Positions 50,427 through 59,620 of a DNA stretch of 64,000 nucleotides are shown here, one piece after another. The notes below the pieces were generated by a model. The model saw nothing but the letters and a program-made list of their open reading frames with translations, was not told the DNA's origin and searched no databases. The stretch lies in the NCBI GenBank assembly GCA_902167985.1, contig CABHNZ010000010.1:62001-126000 (forward strand), read 5' to 3'. The translations under genes and the position numbers were made by a program. Within the stretch, counting starts at the first letter, position 1. Every line of letters begins with the position of its first letter. Source of the DNA: Shinella sp. UYSO24 (GTDB taxonomy: Bacteria > Pseudomonadota > Alphaproteobacteria > Rhizobiales > Rhizobiaceae).

Positions 50427-51091
50427 GTCGGCGCTCCCTCATCTGCGTAGAGCGCTTCGGCGCGGCGGCGCAAATCTTCTGCCATGCGTGATGCGTTGAT
50501 GCGATCCAGGGCTCCCGCGCCGTCTGCGACCAGTATATGGGCAAGCGTCGTGCCCTCTTCCTGACTGGTCAGGAGAAGACAGAGGCCCATGGCATCGTTT
50601 TCCGGACGCAGGAAGCCGTTGCCATCGGTCTTGGCTGCGCAGATGCTTTCGATGGCACTCACAGAGGCAAGAATGGTGATTGATCGTACGGGCGACAGGC
50701 CTTGAAGCGTCGGCGGTTTTGGCAGCTGATCGGTCTCGGTCGTTCCGGCGGCAGCCCAGATCACGCCGTCGCTCTCGCAGACCGGGTAGGTCGTCACGCG
50801 GATCGTCTCCGGTGGCTTGAGGTCGGGATGAGCCGGTATCTTGAGACAGTGTCCTGTCTGGGCATAACGCCAGCCGTGGTAAATGCACGACAGCGCCGAG
50901 CCGCGCACGAACCCGTGCGAAAGGCGCATGCCGCGATGGGGGCAACGGTCAGCAGATGCCGTGACATCGCCAGATGCGCTACGCCACAGGGCGACCGTCT
51001 CCTGGGCAAGCCGGGCCGGCTGGACCGCCAGTGCGGGAAGATCGGATGAAAGGGCAAGAGGGGTCCACGGGCCCATCGTGTCGGATGGCAT
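50423..51091 (-). CDS. Stand-alone Rieske [2Fe-2S] protein
   Basis: Intact 222-residue soluble protein. Rieske ligands Cys50, His52 (CPHRGMRLSHG), Cys69 and His72 (CIYHGWRYAQTGHCLKIPA). After about residue 115 it has no oxygenase iron motif, only a C-terminal domain of about 100 residues of unknown type (SITILASVSAIESICAAKTD). No NAD, flavin or plant-type ferredoxin domain is visible. Together with the next gene it makes up what is normally one polypeptide. ATG 51091 is the farthest start; ATG 51076 is possible. Confidence 0.82.
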   Translation of the reverse strand: MPSDTMGPWTPLALSSDLPALAVQPARLAQETVALWRSASGDVTASADRCPHRGMRLSHGFVRGSALSCIYHGWRYAQTGHCLKIPAHPDLKPPETIRVTTYPVCESDGVIWAAAGTTETDQLPKPPTLQGLSPVRSITILASVSAIESICAAKTDGNGFLRPENDAMGLCLLLTSQEEGTTLAHILVADGAGALDRINASRMAEDLRRRAEALYADEGAPT

Positions 51092-51133
51092 GACAAGACT
51101 TTCTCAAATGTGTCAGTGAGTTAATCGTCCCCT

Positions 51134-51150
51134 CGAGGCCTCCCGCCTCG
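51134..51150. other. Small hairpin upstream of the Rieske gene
   Basis: CGAGGC (51134-51139), loop CTCCC, GCCTCG (51145-51150), in the 115-base gap between the acylphosphatase-like gene and the Rieske gene. No T-run. It could be a processing or attenuation site. Confidence 0.3.
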
Positions 51151-51206
51151 CCCGAATATGTCTGGATGACACGTTTGCACAAGTATTATCCAATGGCAAT
51201 GAGCGT

Positions 51207-51499
51207 CTAAATAAAGTGCGAAATTGCCGGCGGCCTGTCACATTGGCGGCGCGCGCGTCGTTCGATTGTTTCGACCCAGGCATCGATAGGGCCGAGCAGA
51301 CAGCCGATCTCCATCATGTCGATCAGCTCTCGCGGCCCCGAAACATCCATTTCGATCCGGTCCTGAGATACGAGCGCATGGTGGTCGACAGGCCAAGTTT
51401 TGCCGCGTGTCGATCAATCCATGGCAGGAACACCAGTGGCGCGAGATCTCCTGTAATGGCCATGCGTTCGTGCGCGTCTTCTGCCGGACCTTGCGTCAT
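51207..51499 (-). CDS. Acylphosphatase-like small protein (frameshifted)
   Basis: Found by joining two minus-strand frames. The first gives MTQGPAEDAHERMAITGDLA, then PLVFLPWIDRHAAKLGLSTT. Near 51375-51385 one base is missing. The second gives HALVSQDRIEMDVSGPRELI, then DMMEIGCLLGPIDAWVETIE, ending at TAG 51207-51209. About 97 residues. The pattern F-x2-W-x2-RHA-x-KLGL, then DRIEM-x-V-x-GP, then the GP-x-x-x-WVE strand, fits the acylphosphatase fold. The catalytic Arg (normally in GxVQGVxFR) and Asn are not present, so it is probably not an active acylphosphatase. Same strand and direction as the Rieske, oxygenase and GST genes. Confidence 0.55.
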
Positions 51500-51783
51500 C
51501 TGTTCTGCCTGTTTTCGTCCATGCGTGTCGCGCAGGGGCTGCGCATGCCACTACCCGCCGGTGCCCTGCAATGCCCGCGAATGCATTGCCGAGAAAGATC
51601 ATATATCGTCAGCCCACCCGTCAAGAGCGGTTTGGTGGGACGGTTCCGCGGTGAGGTGCACGCGCGGCACTCCGGTCATGACAGGCAGAGCACGACATCC
51701 GAGATCTGGCCAATGTCGTGCCAAAAGACGAAGATCGCTGCCGGATCAGCTTATCGGTTATCGGCAAATATCGGGAGAAACAC
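51500..51783. other. Region without a recognised gene upstream of the Fe-ADH gene
   Basis: Divergent region between the acylphosphatase-like gene and the iron alcohol dehydrogenase. Open frames on both strands have no family signature and poor starts. It probably holds the promoters of both operons; the ADH ribosome-binding site is GGGAG just before 51784. Confidence 0.4.
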
Positions 51784-52995
51784 ATGCCTATCGATCCTTT
51801 TGAATTCCGCACCGTGCCCTCCATCCAGGTGGCCTGGGGTGGCGCCCGGCGGCTTGGCGAACTTCTTGCCGGGCGTTTTCAGGCGCGCAAGGCTATGCTT
51901 GTGACAGATGCGGGTCTCGTCAAGGCTGGGCTCATCGCGCCGATCGCCGATGCTCTTGTCGCAAGCGGCTTTGCCGTGCAGGTCTTTGACAGGGTGGTTG
52001 CCGATCCGCCGGAGCATGTCATCGTCGATTGCGTGGCTTGCGCACGGCAGGCAGGCGTCGATATCGTCATTGGGCTTGGTGGCGGTTCCTCTCTCGATAT
52101 CGCCAAGCTGGTGGCGGTCCTGCTCGTGTCCGATCAGGCTCTTTCCGAAATGTACGGCATCGGCAATGTGAAGGGATCGCGGCTGCCGCTTGTCATGGTG
52201 CCGACCACGGCGGGAACCGGTTCGGAGGTGACCAATATCTCGATAATCACCACGGGTGAGACGACCAAGATGGGCGTGGTCTCGCCACAGCTCTATGCGG
52301 ACTTCGTGCTGCTGGATGCCGAACTGACAATTGGTCTCCCGCAGCTTCATACCGCGGCCACGGGCATCGATGCGATGGTGCATGCGATCGAAGCCCATAC
52401 GAGCAAACACAAGAAAAACCTGCTGTCGGATGCGCTGGCGCGTGAAGCCTTGCGGCTGCTCGGTGCCAATCTCATCGCCGCCTGCAGGGATGGTTCGAAC
52501 CGGGATGCCCGGGAAGGCATGCTGCTTGCGGCGACGCTCGCGGGGCAGGCCTTTGCCAATGCGCCGGTTGCCGCCGTGCATGCGCTCGCCTATCCGCTTG
52601 GTGGCCATTACCATGTTCCGCACGGTCTCTCCAATGCCCTGATGCTGGGGCCGGTCTTGCGCTTCAACGCAAAGGCAGCCGCACCGCTTTATGCCGAGCT
52701 TGCCGATGTTCTCGGCATTGCCGGCGGCGGCAGCGTGGCGGCGCGTTCCGATGCCTTTGTCGCGCATATGGAAAAGCTGATGGATGAGAGCGGGGCGCCG
52801 CGTCACCTTCGCGATGTCGGCGTTACGGCGGATGCGCTTCCCATGCTGGCAGCCGCCGCCATGAAGCAGGGTCGCCTGCTGATCAACAATCCGGTCGATG
52901 TCAGTGAGGAGGACGCGCTTGGCCTTTACCGGGAGCCTTCTGAGCCGGCGGCGACGGGAAACGAGGAGGGGCGGCAATGCCGCCCCGACCGGTAG
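51784..52995 (+). CDS. Iron-containing alcohol dehydrogenase
   Basis: Intact 403-residue group III (Fe-ADH) enzyme. NAD-binding GLGGGSSLDIAKLVAVL near residue 95. PTTAGTGSEVTNISI near 140. Iron ligands in ATGIDAMVHAIEAHTSKHKK (Asp and His) and in VHALAYPLGGHYHVPHGLSN (two His) near 260-280. ATG 51784 follows GGGAG; an in-frame upstream ATG at 51718 has no such site. Stands alone, divergent from the Rieske operon and convergent with the peptide-type binding protein. Substrate unknown; a link to aldehyde from N-demethylation is speculative. Confidence 0.87.
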   Translation: MPIDPFEFRTVPSIQVAWGGARRLGELLAGRFQARKAMLVTDAGLVKAGLIAPIADALVASGFAVQVFDRVVADPPEHVIVDCVACARQAGVDIVIGLGGGSSLDIAKLVAVLLVSDQALSEMYGIGNVKGSRLPLVMVPTTAGTGSEVTNISIITTGETTKMGVVSPQLYADFVLLDAELTIGLPQLHTAATGIDAMVHAIEAHTSKHKKNLLSDALAREALRLLGANLIAACRDGSNRDAREGMLLAATLAGQAFANAPVAAVHALAYPLGGHYHVPHGLSNALMLGPVLRFNAKAAAPLYAELADVLGIAGGGSVAARSDAFVAHMEKLMDESGAPRHLRDVGVTADALPMLAAAAMKQGRLLINNPVDVSEEDALGLYREPSEPAATGNEEGRQCRPDR

Positions 52996-52996
52996 C

Positions 52997-54541
52997 CTAT
53001 TTCTTGATCCATGTGTCGCGGAGTGAATCGTTCAATCCCGTTCCGGTCGTCACCAGATCATGAACCTTGCAGTTGTAGATCGTCGGAAAGGCGAGTTCGG
53101 TCAGCCAGGCGATCGGTACATCCTTGCGAAGGGTCGTCTGGATCTCGTTATAGAGCGGCTGGCGCTTTTCAGCAGGGTAGGCGAGAGCCGCCTGATCGAA
53201 GACCTTGTCCAGCTCGGGATTGGAATATCCCTCGACATTGTTCCAGGGCGATCCCTTCTGGATCTGCGAGGTCTTGTAGTTTCTTTCGACGCCGATCGCC
53301 GGGTCCCCGTTCTGGTAGAGATAGGTGAAGGCGAGGTCGTAGTCCCAGTTGGCGGTCCGCTGGTTCCAGCCGGCGACGTCGGTTGCCTCGATCTCGACGG
53401 GGATGCCGACATCGGAAAGGTTCTGCTTGACCGCCTCGGCCCAGCGCTGCCAGGTTTCGCCATAAGGCAGCGGCAGCAGGCGCAGTGGCTTGCCGTCATA
53501 GCCGATCTCCTTCAGGAGTGCCTTGGCCTTGGCCGGATCGTGCGGATATTCGACGTCGTCCTTGTGGTAATAGGGGAGTTTCGACGAGAACGGGCCATCT
53601 GCAACGCGGCCCATACCGTTCCACAGGACATCCTTGGCAAACTCGCGGTCCATGGCATACATGATCGCCTGGCGGAACTTCGGATTGTTCAGAGGCGGAT
53701 TGCGGTTGTTGAGCCAGAGCCAGGACATCGGGGCATAGTATTCCCAGCCCTTCTCGGTCACGCAAGTATTGGGCAGGGCCGAGACGCGCGGAATGTCGAA
53801 ATTCTCCACCGTACCGCCGGGGAGAACGTCGATCTGGCCGGACTCGAATGCAACGGCGCGTGCTGCGGCGTCCGGGATGATCTGGTAGTAGATCTCGTCG
53901 AGATGCGGCTTGCCCTTGATGTAGTAGTCCTGGTTCTTGACCAGTTTGATATAGCTGCCGCGCTTCCATTCGGCGAACTTGAACGGACCGGTTCCGATCG
54001 GCTTTTCGTTGTTCGGGTTGGTTGTGTAGTCCGTTCCCTCATAGAGATGCTTGGGGATGATCGGCATTGCGCCGAAATCCATGGCGCGGATGAACGGCTC
54101 GAAGGGCTGCTTGAGCTTGAAGACGACCGTCTTGTCGTCCGGTGCCGTCACGCTTTCGACCCTCGTCATCGTATTGCGATGTTTGGCCAGCGTTTTGATC
54201 AGGAAGTCATTGACGGAAAACAGCACGTCGGCCGAGGTCATTGGCACGCCGTCATGGAACTTGACGTTGTCCTGAAGGTGGAACGTATAGGTCAGCCCGT
54301 CGGTCGAGATTTCCCAGGATTTTGCAAGAGACGGCTGCGGCTTCAGCTTGTCGTCGTATTTCAGGAGGCTTTCGTAGATCTGGCCGGCAACCAGCGATGC
54401 CGGGCCGTTCTGGACGATACCGAGCATCAGGCCCGGCGGCTCGGGCTGGACGATCATGTTCAACCGTCCACCATCGTCCACCGCGGCAGCAATTGCGGTC
54501 GTCGAAAGCAGAAAAGCGGCAGCGAGTGCGAGTTTGTTCAT
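52997..54541 (-). CDS. Peptide/nickel/glycoside-type substrate-binding protein (SBP_bac_5)
   Basis: Intact, 514 residues from ATG 54541. I prefer this start because GGGGA lies 5 bases upstream; the ATG at 54553 has no site. Signal MNKLALAAAFLLSTTAIAAA. Family-5 signatures: YESLLKYDDKLKPQPSLAKS, NVKFHDGVPMTSADVLFSVN, IGTGPFKFAEWKRGSYIKLV, RQAIMYAMDREFAKDVLWNG. No permease or ATPase gene is adjacent, so it must use components encoded elsewhere. A TGTAA-type operator pair lies upstream. The regulon partners (two GH3-pathway genes) suggest an oligosaccharide or glycoside ligand rather than a peptide. Confidence 0.85.
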   Translation of the reverse strand: MNKLALAAAFLLSTTAIAAAVDDGGRLNMIVQPEPPGLMLGIVQNGPASLVAGQIYESLLKYDDKLKPQPSLAKSWEISTDGLTYTFHLQDNVKFHDGVPMTSADVLFSVNDFLIKTLAKHRNTMTRVESVTAPDDKTVVFKLKQPFEPFIRAMDFGAMPIIPKHLYEGTDYTTNPNNEKPIGTGPFKFAEWKRGSYIKLVKNQDYYIKGKPHLDEIYYQIIPDAAARAVAFESGQIDVLPGGTVENFDIPRVSALPNTCVTEKGWEYYAPMSWLWLNNRNPPLNNPKFRQAIMYAMDREFAKDVLWNGMGRVADGPFSSKLPYYHKDDVEYPHDPAKAKALLKEIGYDGKPLRLLPLPYGETWQRWAEAVKQNLSDVGIPVEIEATDVAGWNQRTANWDYDLAFTYLYQNGDPAIGVERNYKTSQIQKGSPWNNVEGYSNPELDKVFDQAALAYPAEKRQPLYNEIQTTLRKDVPIAWLTELAFPTIYNCKVHDLVTTGTGLNDSLRDTWIKK

Positions 54542-54690
54542 GCAGTTCCCCATTTTTGGTTTTCATCATGCAATTGCAGAAACTCTGGATAAACCGGCGA
54601 GGGAATGCTCTCCTTCTTACAGCCCGGAACGCATTGTCCTTTTGCAGACCATGGCCTTCGCCAGCTTCATCTTGCCATCATATAATGACA

Positions 54691-54704
54691 TGTAAACGAT
54701 TGCA
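54691..54704. promoter_or_regulatory. LacI-family operator (TGTAAACGATTGCA)
   Basis: A 14-base near-palindrome identical to the site at 59413-59426. Lies upstream of the binding-protein gene (minus) and of the divergent LacI gene (plus). Companion of the site at 54722-54735. Confidence 0.72.
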
Positions 54705-54721
54705 TCGAGACTGACATAGGG

Positions 54722-54735
54722 TGTAATCGATTACA
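54722..54735. promoter_or_regulatory. LacI-family operator, perfect palindrome (TGTAATCGATTACA)
   Basis: Perfect 14-base palindrome, identical to 59445-59458, 31 bases from its companion at 54691. Lies about 70 bases upstream of the LacI start, so autoregulation is likely. Confidence 0.75.
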
Positions 54736-54803
54736 ATAGACTTTGGCATTGGTGTATCGATTTTATTTGTGTAGCCAATCCTTGATGAACGGGGTTCGAA
54801 ATC

Positions 54804-55831
54804 GTGCGCAGCGAAAGCGTGAGAATTAAAGATGTGGCGGTGGCCGCCGGCGTATCGACAGCGACCGTGAGCCGGGCACTTTCCAACCCGGACATGGTGA
54901 GCCCCGATACCCGCGAGCTGGTTCTGGCAGCCGTCGAACGCACGGGCTATGTTCTTGATGCGGCAGCGAGCAATTTCCGCAGGCAGCGAACCGGCTCGAT
55001 CGTCGCCCTTCTTCCGAACATCGCCAATCCCTATTACTCGGCCATCCTGTCGGGCATTGCGAGCGGCCTTGCGGAAACCTCCTACAGCCTCTTGGTCGTC
55101 GATACGAAAAACGGCCAGAAGGCCGAGCAACTGGCGCTGCAATATTTCAACAGCCGGCGTGCCGACGGCGTCATTGTTCTTCTCGGCAGTCTGTCGGCCG
55201 AGACTTGCGCAAGGTCGTGGCAAAGGAAGGCATACCGCCGATCATTCAGGTTGGCGAATGGCCGGAAGCGCCGGAAACGCCGCGGGTGACTGTCAACAAC
55301 AGGGAAGCTGCCAGGAAAGCGGTGCGGCACCTGATCGGGCTCGGCCATCGCGAGATCGGCTTCATTAGCGGGCCGCGCGGAAACTATACGACAGAAACGC
55401 GCCTGAAGGGCGTTTGCGACGCCCTGGAGGAGGCCGGCCTTTCGCTGCGATCCGACTGGCTCTTGGCTGGCGAGTTTACACTGGCGTCCGGTCGTGCTGC
55501 GGGCGGGACATGGCTCGGATTGGAGACCCGGCCGACGGCGGTGTTCTGCGATTCCGACGAGATCGCCTGCGGCTTCATGGGCGCCGTCATGCGGGCCGGC
55601 ATGACTGTTCCTGGCGATGTCTCCGTCGTTGGCTTCGACGATATCGAAATCGGCGAACATATTCATCCTGCGCTGACGACCGTCCATCAGCCTCGCCGCC
55701 GGATTGGTACGACTGTGGCCGAGATGATGCTGCAGTTGATCGATGGCGACGGTCTGGACAGCCAGAACGTGGTCCTCGATGTCGATCTGAAGGTGCGTGA
55801 CAGCAGCGCCGGTCCGCCAGTCAGGCGCTGA
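54804..55831 (+). CDS. LacI-family transcriptional regulator (frameshifted)
   Basis: About 342 residues. HTH: RIKDVAVAAGVSTATVSRAL, then SPDTRELVLAAVERTGYVLD. Effector core: IVALLPNIANPYYSAILSGI. Near 55204-55206 a TTT read as TT breaks the frame after LSAET. The next frame gives LRKVVAKEGIPPIIQVGEWP, RHLIGLGHREIGFISGPRGN, AVFCDSDEIACGFMGAVMRA and VSVVGFDDIEIGEHIHPALT. GTG 54804 is used as start. Convergent with the GH3 gene. Matching operator pairs at 54691-54735 and 59413-59458 make it the likely regulator of the binding protein and of the oxidoreductase-GH3 operon. Confidence 0.87.
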
Positions 55832-55860
55832 CAGGCAGACCGGCGGAAGTTGAGCCTTTC

Positions 55861-58142
55861 TCATTTGGGGATGAGGGCGGTGGCCTCTGCGGTCAGCATG
55901 GCAAGATCGTCGGGCTGGAGCGGCACGCCGGGAAATTCGGCGATACTGACAAGCGGCGAGGAACGCACCGAGCCCTGACCAGCCTTGTCCGACAGGAGAT
56001 CGTTGATCCGGCCTTTCAGGCCGCCTCGTTCTTCGAAAATGCCTTTCAGACGGGGCCCCAGTACCGGATGATCCAGCCACTCACCAAAGGTGGACCAGAG
56101 CGTCAATGGCTTGACCACAGGCTCGCCTTCGATCGTTGCGGCCTTGCTGACGCGAAGATCACGCGAAGACGACCCGACATGGATGGTAAGCGGTCCTCCG
56201 GCATAGGCCCAACCGGATAGTTCCGTACTCCAGTGTGCGAGATGTTTGCGCAAGACTGCGATTTCGACGCTCGAGGACTGGCCGGCATCCAGCGCCACTT
56301 TGGCCCACCCGCGCAATTCGAGGGGAGGCGTTGTCACCAGGTGTGCATGGTCATCGACATAGAGCTGGACGACCTCGGAACCTGACCGCTCTCCGACATT
56401 GGTCACGGTCAGTCGGGCGATAAAGGCAATCTCGTCGGAAAGCGCGCGAGGCTCGATCGTCAGATCGGTATAGGCGAAACGCGTATAGGAGAGGCCGTGG
56501 CCGAAGGGGAAATCGACCTCGATCTGCCGCGCATCATAAGACCGGTATCCGACATAGATGCTCTCGCCGTAGAGGACATGCTGGTCTTCGCCGGGAAAAT
56601 TGAGATAGGCGGGCGTGTCCTGAAGGCGCAGTGGTATGGTCTCGGCGAGTTTTCCGCCCGGGTTGACATCGCCGAGCAGAATGTCGGCCACCGTCTCGCC
56701 ATGCGCCTGGCCCGTCAGCCAGAATTCGACGATGGCGTTGACTGACCCGCGCCATGCGGCGGTTGTCACCACCGAGCCGTTGCTCAGCGCGACAACGGTT
56801 TTCACGGGGGTAGCCTTCAGCGCGTCGAGAAGGGCAAGCTGATTGGCGGGAAGGTCGATCGTCTTGCGGTCGGTGCCTTCCACCTCATATTCGTCCGGCA
56901 GGCCGAGGAAGAGAACCACGACATCCGCCTGGCGGGCGATATCGACGGCCTCGGCGATCAGTGCCTGCTGGTCCGGATGGTCGGCGGAAAGCGCGTAGCC
57001 GGCGGCAAAGGCCAGCGTGGCGCCCGCAGTCCTTGCCCGGTCGCTCAGCGCGTCGAGGCCGCTTGTGACTTTGACGGGATTGACGCGGGAGCTTCCGGCG
57101 CCTGATAACGCGGCTTTCGCGCCAGTTCGCCGATCACCGCCACCTTCAGACCCTGTGACAGGGTCAGTGGCAACGTGCCGTCATTGGTCAGAAGGACCGC
57201 CGACTGGCTTGCCGCCTCGCGGACCATCTCGTGGTGGGCCTGATAGTCAACCGTGAGGGCTGTCTCTTTCGACAGGGTCCGCTCGGCGAGGCGGTGCAGG
57301 CGTTCTGCGACCTCGCCTGCGAAGGTCGGGGCAAGCTTGCCTTCCGAGGCCGCTTGCGCCGGCCGCATATCTGTCGGCCGACCCGGCATGCGCAGATCGA
57401 GCCCTGCCTGCAGCGAGGCGACGGGATCGACGACAGCGCCCCAATCCGAGATCACCAGACCGTCAAAGCCCCACTCCTCGCGCAGGACCTGCCTGAGCAG
57501 CCAAGGGTTTTCCGAGGCATAGACGCCGTTGATCCGGTTGTAGGAGGTCATGACGGACCAAGCGTTGGACACATCAAGCGCAAGCTCGAAGGCGCGAAGA
57601 TAGATCTCGCGCAGTGCACGTTCATCGACATCGGCGCTGACGCGCAGGCGGTCGGTTTCCTGATTGTTGACGGCAAAATGCTTGAGGCAGGCGGCAACGC
57701 CCTCTGCCTGCAGCCCTCTTGCGATGGCGCCGGCAAGCACGCCCGTCAGCAAGGGATCTTCGGAATAATATTCGAAGTTGCGGCCGCAGAGGGGACTGCG
57801 CTTGATGTTGAGGCCAGGACCGAGAACGATATCGACGCCGGCTGCCTTGGCTTCAAGGGCGAGGCTGCGGCCGATTTTCTCGATCAGATCCTTATCCCAT
57901 GAAGAGGCGAGGGTGACAGCCGGCGGAAAGCAGGTCGCCGGCAGGCTTCTTTCCAGCCCGAGATGATCCGGGTTCTCGTCATTCTGCACGCGCAGCCCAT
58001 GCGGGCCGTCGGCCATGCGCATCGACCTCAAGCCCAGTTCAGGTGCTGCGGCCGTCGTCCAGTAGTCGGCGCCGGTGGTCAGTTTCAGCTTCGTGTCGAT
58101 GGAAGCGGCAGGCGCGTCGGTTGCAGCCGGTCGGTCGGTCAT
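55861..58142 (-). CDS. GH3 beta-glucosidase (frameshifted)
   Basis: Cytoplasmic GH3 enzyme, about 760 residues. Barrel: MRMADGPHGLR, GRNFEYYSEDPLL near residue 120, KHFAVNNQETDRLR near 154, nucleophile Asp233 in LVISDWGAVVDP. The frame breaks near 57101-57102, a missing base after RKPRYQ. The next frame has GAGSSRVNPVKVTSGLDALS, VVLFLGLPDEYEVEGTDRKT, WLTGQAHGETVADILLGDVN, FPFGHGLSYT and a fibronectin-III-like end. No PA14 domain, unlike the GH3 at 27178. The ATG is internal to an open frame continuous with the upstream oxidoreductase, with no stop between. Confidence 0.87.
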
Positions 58143-59327
58143 GGAGAGCCTCGGAAATAGCATGGTGTGAGACGTGGGCGGGCCTTTCGGGGCGGGCGAA
58201 GATATGAGGCCTCTGGCAGCCTCTGCCGAAAACAGAGCCGGCCGCTCTACCGTCGAGGAGATTGACACCTCGTGATGGCTTTCGACGGCTTCGTTGATAC
58301 GCAGGAGTGTTTCGAGAACATGCAGCCCCAGTTCGCCATTGGCGCGGTGGGGGCGCTTCATGCTGATCGCGCTTGCCATCTCGGCCAATCCAAGCCCGCG
58401 ATAATTGGCGACAAGAGGACCGGAAGCGGGGAAATTGGCCCGCCCGAAGGGCTCGTCTGCAAGGTCTATCGCCTCCCAGACATCCCGCACGCGCGAAATT
58501 TCGATCTTCCCGCCAAAGAAATTCGGGTCGGGCAGCCTGATCGAAGCCTCGCTGCCATAGAGCTCGATCGGCGCCAGACCATGGCTCGCCACATCCCAGC
58601 TGAAGGAAAAGGCAAGCTGTGCGCCCATTTTCAAAGCGCAGCATGCCCTGTACCGTGGTCATGACCTCGACCTTGATGGCCTCGCCGAAACGCGGATTGC
58701 CGGGGGAGCTGATGATCCGCTCACGAAACCCCATGGTTCCCATGGCCGATACACTCTTCACGGATCCGAGCAGCAGAACCAGGCTTGAAATATAGTAAGG
58801 TCCGATGTCGAGGATCGGGCCTCCGCCGGGCTTGAAAAAGAAATCGGGGTTGGGGTGGCGCTGTTCCATGCCGCGGTTCATCATGGCCGCCATGCCGGAA
58901 ACCGGCGCGCCGATCGCGCCGTCATCGATCAGGCGGCGGGCATTCTGGGTGGCGGGTCCGAGAACCGTGTCCGGGGCAATGCCAAGCCGGACATTCCTGT
59001 CGCGGGCGGCCCGGTTGATCCTGATGGCGCCATCGAGCGTCGTCGCCATCGGCTTTTCAGAAAGACGTGCTTGCCGGCCTCAATGGCGTTGAGCGAGATC
59101 TCTGCATGCGCGGCTGGAACGGTCAGGTTGAGAACGAGGTCGATCTCATCCGAGCGCATCATGTCATCAACCTTAAGCGCGCGCAGATTGAACCGCGATG
59201 CAAGGCCAGCCGCGGCCTCGGTCCGAAGGTCGGCAACGGCCATGATCGAAAAATCCCGAAACAGCCGGGCGTTCTCGAGATAGGTTTCGGCAATATTGCC
59301 GCAGCCGATGATACCGACGCGCAGCAT
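58143..59327 (-). CDS. Gfo/Idh/MocA-family oxidoreductase (two frameshifts)
   Basis: NAD(P)-dependent sugar oxidoreductase, about 390 residues. Rossmann start MLRVGIIGCGNIAETYLENA at ATG 59327, after GGAGGG. HVFLEKPMATTLDGAIRINR (family EKP motif) spans a break near 59058 (one base missing). Second domain: PDFFFKPGGGPILDIGPYYI. Near 58640 the frame changes again in GGG, this time consistent with one extra G (RFENGAQLAFSFSWDVASHG). The frame then runs without a stop into the GH3 ATG, so the true C-terminus is uncertain (near 58143 or earlier). Probably oxidises or epimerises the glycoside or sugar handled by the GH3 enzyme. Confidence 0.78.
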
Positions 59328-59412
59328 CGGGTCCCTCCATCTGAATTCGGCGCGTTATGAGCGAGCCGCTGCGCCGAGCACGGCTTTCCGCGTCATCGCT
59401 TTCCGTCATTGG

Positions 59413-59426
59413 TGTAAACGATTGCA
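59413..59426. promoter_or_regulatory. LacI-family operator (TGTAAACGATTGCA)
   Basis: Identical to 54691-54704. Lies about 90 bases upstream of the oxidoreductase ATG. Confidence 0.72.
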
Positions 59427-59444
59427 TGTGATGATGTCACGGTA

Positions 59445-59458
59445 TGTAATCGATTACA
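59445..59458. promoter_or_regulatory. LacI-family operator, perfect palindrome (TGTAATCGATTACA)
   Basis: Identical to 54722-54735. It is 32 bases from its companion at 59413, almost the same spacing as at the other promoter (31). Confidence 0.75.
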
Positions 59459-59620
59459 ATTCATTTCTGAATTCGGTGAGATAGGACATCGGCACTGATC
59501 AGCCCATTCATGCCAACCGGTGACACCTTCAGACAAAATGCCGGTGCAGGGGCCGGGATGTCGCCCGACAGATCAGTCAGGACGTGCGGCGTGAGGTGAA
59601 GGGCATAACCTTGACGCCCT

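Noticed and set aside
53060..54592. 510-codon plus-strand open frame
   Set aside because: Antisense to the intact SBP_bac_5 gene; no recognisable domain.
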